Shown here: positions 38,637-43,684 of the stretch, one piece after another
How the letters are laid out: each line of letters begins with the position of its first letter
Position numbering within the stretch: position 1 is the first letter of the stretch
Source: DATAVB01 sp040414495
GTDB lineage: Bacteria > Actinomycetota > Actinomycetes > Mycobacteriales > QHCD01
Length of the DNA stretch: 43,684 nt
Assembly: GCA_040414495.1 (NCBI GenBank)
Contig: JBEDUI010000101.1
Span: 1 to 43,684, forward strand
Direction: 5' to 3'
Position numbers and translations under genes: made by a program
Notes under the pieces: generated by a model
Told to the model about the DNA's origin: nothing
The model's input: the letters and a program-made list of their open reading frames with translations, nothing else
The model's database searches: none

Positions 38637-39089
38637 ATGCCGCCAGTTGATGAGACAACCGGCCAGCTCGCCGACCTGTTCCTACAGGTGGGCCGGCAGA
38701 TCCGGGTCCGGTCGAGTACGGAATTGGCGCCGGTCGGTTTGACCCACGCCCAGAGCCGGGCGCTGCGGATCGTCGCCCGCGCCGAGGGACCGATGCGGAT
38801 GACCGATATCGCCGATGCGCTGGGCATTGTGCCGCGCGCGGCCACCACGGTCATCGACGCACTCGAGGAGGCCGGCCTGGTTACCCGCGGCGCCGACAGC
38901 AACGACCGGCGGGCAATTGTGGTCAGCATGACCGGAAAGGGCCGGCGGCTGCGGGAACGGTTGTCACAGGCCCGGTTACGCGCGGCTGAGGCGGTTTTCG
39001 CACCGCTCTCGCCGGCCGATCAACGTCAACTGCTGCAGCTGCTGCGCAGTATCGGCGGGGAATGCGCCCCGCAGAGGGGAAACACATGA
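38637..39089 (+). CDS. MarR-family transcriptional regulator of the ABC exporter operon
   Basis: 150 residues. The winged-helix core is THAQSRALRIVARAEGPMRM, TDIADALGIVPRAATTVIDA and GLVTRGADSNDRRAIVVSMT. Dimerisation helices lie at both ends. GAGG precedes ATG 38637. A perfect palindrome lies just upstream over the likely promoter. The stop overlaps the ABC exporter start by ATGA, so the repressor and the pump are co-translated and the pump is almost surely its target. The ligand is probably a pump substrate. Confidence 0.9.
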   Translation: MPPVDETTGQLADLFLQVGRQIRVRSSTELAPVGLTHAQSRALRIVARAEGPMRMTDIADALGIVPRAATTVIDALEEAGLVTRGADSNDRRAIVVSMTGKGRRLRERLSQARLRAAEAVFAPLSPADQRQLLQLLRSIGGECAPQRGNT

Positions 39090-40987
39090 GCGGAATGGGA
39101 ATGGGCCTGGGTGGCGGCCGGATCACCCGGTCGTTCATCCGCGGCGAAGAATTAACCAAGCGAAAACTTCCGAAAGGCACATTACGGCGGATCGGCCGAT
39201 TTGCCCGGCCGTACCGGAAGATTCTGTTGATCTTCGTCGTCGTGATCGTGCTGGATTCGCTCGTTGGTGTGGCGAATCCGCTGATCTACAAGGACATCAT
39301 CAACCGGGGCGTACTACCCAAGAACGTCAATGTCGTCGTGGAGCTGGCGATTCTGGTCGCGGTCCTGGCGATCTTCGACGCGCTGCTTTCGCTGGGCCAA
39401 CGGTTCATTTCGGCCACGGTCGGCGAAGGCCTTATTTACGATATGCGCACCAAGGTATTCACGCATATCCAGCGCATGCCGATCGCGTTCTTCACCCGAA
39501 CCCAGACCGGTGCCCTGATTTCCCGGTTGAACAATGACGTGCAGGGTGCCCAGCAGGCGTTCACCAACACACTGTCCTCAGTGGTCAGCAACCTGCTCAC
39601 GGTCATTCTGACCATCGCCACAATGGCGTTCCTGTCCTGGCCGATCACGCTGGTCGCATTGGCGTTGCTGCCGGTGTTTCTGCTGCCGGCACGGCGGATC
39701 GGGCGCAAGTTGGCCCAGCTGACCCGGGAGAGCTACAACCTCAACGCCACCATGAACACGATGATGACCGAGCGGTTCAACGTCTCGGGGGCATTGCTGG
39801 TCAAGCTGTTCGGGCGGCCGCGGACCGAGCACGACCAATTCGCCGACAAGGCCGGCCGGGTCAGGGATATCGGTGTCCGGACCGCGATGTACGGCCGGGT
39901 GTTCTTCGTCGCGTTGGTGCTCACCTCGTCGCTGGCGACAGCGCTGGTGTACGGGTGGGGCGGCGTGCTGGCCATTCACGGCACGTTTGACGTCGGCACC
40001 GTGGTCGCGCTGACCGCTTTGCTGAACCGGCTTTACGGCCCGCTGACCGCACTGTCCACAATGAACGTCGACATCATGACCGCGTTGGTCTCGTTCGACC
40101 GGGTTTTCGAGGTTTTGGACCTGCCGCCGATGATCGACGAAAAGCCCGATGCGAAGGCGATTCCGCGTGGCTCGGTCAGCGTCGAATTCGAGCACGTCGA
40201 TTTCTCGTACCCAACCGCGGCCGAGGTCTCGCTGGCCTCGCTGGAATCGGTGGCCCGGCTCGACCAGTCGCCGTCGCAGCAGGTGCTGCACGACGTGAGC
40301 TTCACCGCCGAGCCCGGTCAGCTAGTGGCTCTGGTCGGACCATCGGGCGCCGGGAAAACCACGATCAGCAGCCTGGTGCCGCGGCTGTACGACGTCCGGT
40401 CCGGGGCGATCAAGATCGGCGGCATCGACGTACGCGACGCGACCCTGCAGTCGCTGCGGGACACGATCGGCGTGGTGTCACAGGACGCGCACCTGTTCCA
40501 CCAGACGATCCGGGAGAACCTGCTCTTCGCCCGGCCCGAGGCGACCGAGGCCGAACTGCGCGAGGCGCTCAGCGCCGCCCAGATCGCGGCGCTGGTCGAT
40601 TCGCTGCCGGACGGGCTGGATACGGTCGTCGGCGATCGCGGCTACCGGCTGTCGGGCGGTGAGAAGCAGCGGCTCGCGTTGGCCCGGCTGCTGTTGAAGG
40701 CCCCCGATGTGGTGGTTCTGGATGAGGCGACGGCGCACCTGGACTCCGAGTCCGAGGCGGCGATCCAGCGGGCATTGGCCCAGGCCCTGGTCGGGCGGAC
40801 GTCGTTGGTGATCGCGCACCGGCTCTCCACCGTCCGCGACGCCGACCAGATCCTGGTCGTGGTCGACGGCCGGATCGTCGAACGTGGTCGGCACGAGGAG
40901 TTGCTGGCAGCCGGCGGCGTGTACGCGGAGCTGTACCAAACCCAGTTCGCCGGCCAGGCCGGCTCACCGGCGACCCAAGTCTCGTAA
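39086..40987 (+). CDS. ABC-type multidrug exporter, fused membrane and ATPase domains
   Basis: 633 residues, a half-transporter. The Gly/Met-rich start (MSGMGMGLGGG) is followed by a six-helix membrane domain (about 45-335; FTHIQRMPIAFFTRTQTGAL, ISRLNNDVQGAQQAF). The ATPase domain has Walker A VALVGPSGAGKTTISSLVPR, Q loop GVVSQDAHLFHQTIRENLLF, signature LSGGEKQRLALARLLL, Walker B VVVLDEATAHLD and switch His VIAHRLSTV. An insertion of about 20 residues (EVSLASLESVARLDQSPSQQ) interrupts the region between the first strand and Walker A. It likely works as a homodimer exporting a drug or lipid. Translated with the MarR gene through a 4-bp overlap. Confidence 0.92.
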   Translation: MSGMGMGLGGGRITRSFIRGEELTKRKLPKGTLRRIGRFARPYRKILLIFVVVIVLDSLVGVANPLIYKDIINRGVLPKNVNVVVELAILVAVLAIFDALLSLGQRFISATVGEGLIYDMRTKVFTHIQRMPIAFFTRTQTGALISRLNNDVQGAQQAFTNTLSSVVSNLLTVILTIATMAFLSWPITLVALALLPVFLLPARRIGRKLAQLTRESYNLNATMNTMMTERFNVSGALLVKLFGRPRTEHDQFADKAGRVRDIGVRTAMYGRVFFVALVLTSSLATALVYGWGGVLAIHGTFDVGTVVALTALLNRLYGPLTALSTMNVDIMTALVSFDRVFEVLDLPPMIDEKPDAKAIPRGSVSVEFEHVDFSYPTAAEVSLASLESVARLDQSPSQQVLHDVSFTAEPGQLVALVGPSGAGKTTISSLVPRLYDVRSGAIKIGGIDVRDATLQSLRDTIGVVSQDAHLFHQTIRENLLFARPEATEAELREALSAAQIAALVDSLPDGLDTVVGDRGYRLSGGEKQRLALARLLLKAPDVVVLDEATAHLDSESEAAIQRALAQALVGRTSLVIAHRLSTVRDADQILVVVDGRIVERGRHEELLAAGGVYAELYQTQFAGQAGSPATQVS

Positions 40988-40999
40988 TCAGTTTCGTCA

Positions 41000-42370
41000 T
41001 CAATGGGCGGGTTCGGCCGCGCGATCGGGCTCGCCCCGGGCGGCCCGGTCCGGGCCGATCCCGCACCAGGTCACCGTCGCGGCCACCAGGTAGCCGGCGA
41101 CCGCGACCAGCATCGGCGCGAGCAGGTGCGGCGTGGCCAGCCGGCCGATCAACGAGCCGAGCACGGCGACACCGAACGCCCCGCCGGACTGCCGGGCCGC
41201 GTTCAGGATCCCGCTGGCCAACCCGGCCCGGCGCGGCTCGACCGCACCAACGGCGGCGGCGGTCATCGCCGGCATGGCCAGCGAGCACAACGCCAGCAGC
41301 ATCGACCCGAGCACGATCCCGCCCGGCGAACGCACAACAGCCAGCAGGCCAACCCCGCACGCCGCGAGCAACAAACCGGCCACCATCGGCGGGCGCGACC
41401 CGAATCGGGCCGTCAGCGGCCCGCTGGACGAGGCGCCGAACCCGATCACCACGGTCAGCGGGAGCAGCAACAAACCGGCGTGCAGCACGCTGAAACCCTT
41501 ACCCTGCTGGAGAAACAGCGACAAACACAGCAGCGCGCCGTACAGGCAGAAATTGAACAACAACCCGACCGTGACCGCGGCGCTGAACCGCACCGAGCCG
41601 AACAAACTCAGCGGGACCATCGGCGCCGCCGTACTGCACTCGCGCCGGATAAACCCGCCAGCACAGGCGATCCCGGCCACCAGCAGGCCCAGCGACAAAG
41701 GATCGGCCCAGCCCAGCCGACCGGCCGCGATGAAATACGCCACCAGACCGGACAATGCCCCGCCGCCGAGCAGCAATCCGCCGATATCAAGGGATTCCCG
41801 GGCCCGGCGCGGCGATTCGGCCACCGCTCGCAGCATAATCGCCGTACCAATTCCGACCGGAATATTAACCAGGAAAATAAGCCGCCAATTCACGTACGCG
41901 ACAACCACGCCACCGAGCACCGGGCCGGCGGCCAGACCTACGCTGCCGACCCCGCCCCACACGCCCAACGCCTTCGCCCGAGCGGAGGCATCGGGGAATT
42001 GGTGCACCAGAAGAGCCAGCGAGGACGGCAACAACGCGGCCGCACCCAGTCCCTGCACCACCCGCGCGGCCACCAGAATTCCCACGTCTGGCGCGACCGC
42101 ACAAACCGCCGAACCGGCGCAGAACACGGCCAGGCCGACCAGGAACACCCGCCGGCCACCGAACATGTCGGCGCACCAGCCGGCGGCCAACAGAAACGCA
42201 GCCAGCGCGAGCGTATAGCCATTGAGAATCCACTGCAGCGCCGACAGCGAACCGCCGATGTCGGCGTGGATCGCGGGCAATGCGACGTTCACGATCGTCG
42301 CATCGAGTTGAATGAGAGCGAATCCGAGAGATACGACTACCAGGGCGATCGTTCCGGCGGCTTTGCTCAC
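41000..42370 (-). CDS. MFS drug efflux transporter, DHA2-like
   Basis: 456 residues from GTG 42370. An upstream TTG at 42373 is possible. GTG overlaps the stop of the 31-codon ORF as GTGA. About 14 membrane helices. Signatures: ALIQLDATIVNVALPAIHAD, LQWILNGYTLALAAFLL, WCADMFGGRRVFLVGLAVF, ARVVQGLGAAALLPSSLAL and GVGSVGLAAGPVLGGVVVAY. It is a proton-driven exporter of lipophilic drugs or metabolites; the substrate is unknown. It is convergent with the ABC exporter with only 12 bp between stops and no terminator-like hairpin. A second, larger DHA2 pump lies at 30035-32071. Confidence 0.9.
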   Translation of the reverse strand: MSKAAGTIALVVVSLGFALIQLDATIVNVALPAIHADIGGSLSALQWILNGYTLALAAFLLAAGWCADMFGGRRVFLVGLAVFCAGSAVCAVAPDVGILVAARVVQGLGAAALLPSSLALLVHQFPDASARAKALGVWGGVGSVGLAAGPVLGGVVVAYVNWRLIFLVNIPVGIGTAIMLRAVAESPRRARESLDIGGLLLGGGALSGLVAYFIAAGRLGWADPLSLGLLVAGIACAGGFIRRECSTAAPMVPLSLFGSVRFSAAVTVGLLFNFCLYGALLCLSLFLQQGKGFSVLHAGLLLLPLTVVIGFGASSSGPLTARFGSRPPMVAGLLLAACGVGLLAVVRSPGGIVLGSMLLALCSLAMPAMTAAAVGAVEPRRAGLASGILNAARQSGGAFGVAVLGSLIGRLATPHLLAPMLVAVAGYLVAATVTWCGIGPDRAARGEPDRAAEPAH

Positions 42371-42462
42371 CAATCAGTGTCCTTTGTGTACGGTCGGGTC
42401 CACAGCGTCACGGTCAGCTCTACCGTCCGGCGCAGCAGCCCCAGCTCATCCATCGTTGTCAT
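42367..42462 (-). CDS. 31-residue small ORF coupled to the MFS pump
   Basis: ATG 42462 lies 5 bases after a perfect AGGAGG, the best ribosome site in the window. The 31 codons start MTTMDELGLLRRTVELTVTL and end in WTRPYTKDTDW. The TGA overlaps the GTG start of the pump (GTGA). The peptide is amphipathic, with a helix-forming middle and no Cys or signal sequence. It could be a translated leader that opens the pump start, or a small protein partner of the pump. I recognise no family. Strong ribosome site plus stop-start overlap make it very probably translated. Confidence 0.65.
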   Translation of the reverse strand: MTTMDELGLLRRTVELTVTLWTRPYTKDTDW

Positions 42463-42623
42463 CAGGTCCTCCTCGGTGCTCCTACGACGCTAACCACCGG
42501 ACGTTTTTGCCGTCATCGAAACGTCGTCGGATATGCTGCAACCGGCCGCGACTGGCGTAGATGGACACCATCGGGGAGCGGCCGGGCCAAGACGTGCGCA
42601 TCGATCGCCTGGGTGCCTTTCGT

Positions 42624-42641
42624 CAGCAGAACCGACTGCTG
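42624..42641 (+). promoter_or_regulatory. Hairpin just before the AICAR transformylase ribosome site
   Basis: CAGCAG (42624-42629) pairs with CTGCTG (42636-42641) around a 6-base loop. The second strand ends where GGGAGGA begins, so opening or closing the stem would affect ribosome access. Could be chance in GC-rich DNA. Confidence 0.3.
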
Positions 42642-42650
42642 GGAGGACCC

Positions 42651-43684
42651 ATGGAATTGCGCTACGGCACCAACCCACACCAGCGCCCGGCCCGGCTCGA
42701 GCCGGTAACCCCGGGCCGGTGGCCGATCCGCGTGCTGGCCGGCGAACCCTCGTACATCAATCTGCTCGACGCTCTGGGCGGCTGGCAGCTCGTACATTCG
42801 GCGCGACAGGCGCTGGGCCGCCCGGCCGCCGCGTCGTTCAAGCACGTCTCCCCCGCCGGGGTTGCCCTGGCCGGCCCGCTCGATCAGGCCGTGTATGGCA
42901 TTCGGGAGGCCGGCGCGGTCACCAGCGCGTACCTGCGCGCCCGTGATGCCGACCCGAAATCCTCGTACGGGGATTTCGTCGCCGTCTCCGATCCGGTCGA
43001 CGCCGAACTGGCCGAATTGCTGCGGGGTCTGGTCTGCGATGGAATTGTCGCACCCGATTTCGGTCCCGGTGTGCTTGCGACGTTGTCGGCCAAGAAGGGG
43101 GGTCGTTTCGTTGTGCTGCAGGCCGATCCGGGCTACGCCGCCCCGTCCCAAACCAGCCGGGAAATCTACGGGCTGCGACTCACCGAACCGACCGATAACC
43201 TGCCGCTCACCGCCGAATTGCTGGCCGATCCGGTCTGCGGCACGCTGCCGCCGCCGGCTCGCGACGACCTGCTGCTAGGTCTGATCGTGCTGCGATACAC
43301 CCAGTCGAATTCGGTCGCCTATGTGCGCGACGGCGCGACCCTGGGCATCGGGGCCGGGCAACAGTCCCGAGTGGACTGCACCCGCTTGGCCGGAGCCAAG
43401 GTCGATACGTGGTGGCTGCGGCGGCACCCGTATATTCGCGACCTCGATTTCCGCGCCGGAATCCGCCGGCAGGACCGGATCAACTGGCAGGTCCGTTGCG
43501 CCGAGGGCAACCTGCTCCCTATCGAACACACGCAATTCGCGGCGGCACTACACAGCGAGCCGCCGGAAATAGACCGGGCCGCCTTTTTGTCCATGCTGGA
43601 CGGAATCAGTTTCGTCTCCGATGGCGCGTTGCCGTTCCGCGACAATGTGGACACCGCCGCCGCGCACGGCGTGCGGTACATCGC
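42651..43684 (+). CDS. Stand-alone AICAR transformylase (PurH C-terminal domain homologue), cut by window end
   Basis: At least 344 residues, no stop before the window edge. ATG 42651 follows GGGAGGA. The frame is open upstream, but the family begins at RYGTNPHQRPARL. AICAR transformylase motifs are FKHVSPAGVALAG (the Lys-His pair), SSYGDFVAVSDPVD, LRYTQSNSVAYVRDGATLGI and GAGQQSRVDCTRLAGAKVD. The IMP cyclohydrolase domain that precedes it in ordinary PurH is absent. It transfers a formyl group from 10-formyl-THF to AICAR in step 9 of purine synthesis. Stand-alone forms exist in other bacteria. A full purH may be elsewhere in the genome. Confidence 0.87.
   Translation, partial: MELRYGTNPHQRPARLEPVTPGRWPIRVLAGEPSYINLLDALGGWQLVHSARQALGRPAAASFKHVSPAGVALAGPLDQAVYGIREAGAVTSAYLRARDADPKSSYGDFVAVSDPVDAELAELLRGLVCDGIVAPDFGPGVLATLSAKKGGRFVVLQADPGYAAPSQTSREIYGLRLTEPTDNLPLTAELLADPVCGTLPPPARDDLLLGLIVLRYTQSNSVAYVRDGATLGIGAGQQSRVDCTRLAGAKVDTWWLRRHPYIRDLDFRAGIRRQDRINWQVRCAEGNLLPIEHTQFAAALHSEPPEIDRAAFLSMLDGISFVSDGALPFRDNVDTAAAHGVRYI

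Overview
This window looks like chromosome of a high-GC actinobacterium. Codon use is strongly GC-biased, and the content includes MarR, GntR and LuxR-type regulators, DHA2-type efflux pumps and a Tat-exported enzyme. Several genes appear to be transcribed without a leader: a TANNNT -10 box lies 6-8 bases before the start codon. I cannot name the genus. No tRNA, rRNA, CRISPR array or intact transposase gene was seen.

Layout: 1-1593, two minus-strand genes: a truncated acidic protein of unknown function and a HAD hydrolase. 1797-3627, a NarL/DesK-type two-component pair. 3640-9812, a sulfur cluster: AT-rich palindrome, promoter, a leaderless cysteine-containing leader peptide, sulfate-binding lipoprotein, cysT, cysW, cysA, a small ORF with three consecutive Cys codons, a cysteine-dioxygenase-family thiol dioxygenase, a rhodanese and a family III CoA transferase. 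9871-14162, an S66 carboxypeptidase, a GntR/UTRA regulator coupled to an RmlB-like dehydratase, and a semialdehyde dehydrogenase. 14597-19557, an MHS transporter, dienelactone hydrolase, serine/threonine dehydratase, NAD epimerase and SAM methyltransferase. 20147-23730, an MBL hydrolase joined to a fragment of a short-chain dehydrogenase, 6-phosphogluconate dehydrogenase and an APH-like kinase. 24131-27031, an OmpR-type two-component pair and a MarR regulator. 27219-29913, a hydroxypyruvate isomerase / tartronate semialdehyde reductase / 2-hydroxyacid dehydrogenase operon. 30035-36479, a DHA2 pump with a C-terminal winged-helix domain, a Tat-exported DUF4185-like protein and a GH92 mannosidase-like enzyme. 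36519-43684, a P-loop kinase, a methyltransferase-APH fusion, a MarR-ABC exporter operon, an MFS pump preceded by a 31-residue coupled ORF, and a stand-alone AICAR transformylase cut by the window edge.

The most interesting system is the sulfur cluster. It carries two separate cysteine-codon leader devices: one at the head of the sulfate uptake genes, and one inside the operon just before the thiol dioxygenase. Uptake and thiol breakdown could therefore each be tuned by charged Cys-tRNA. The second theme is what fills the gaps between convergent genes. Two gaps hold related palindromic elements whose ends supply the stop codons of both flanking genes. Two hold tandem arrays with a shared 52-bp period. 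Two hold strong perfect or near-perfect hairpins.
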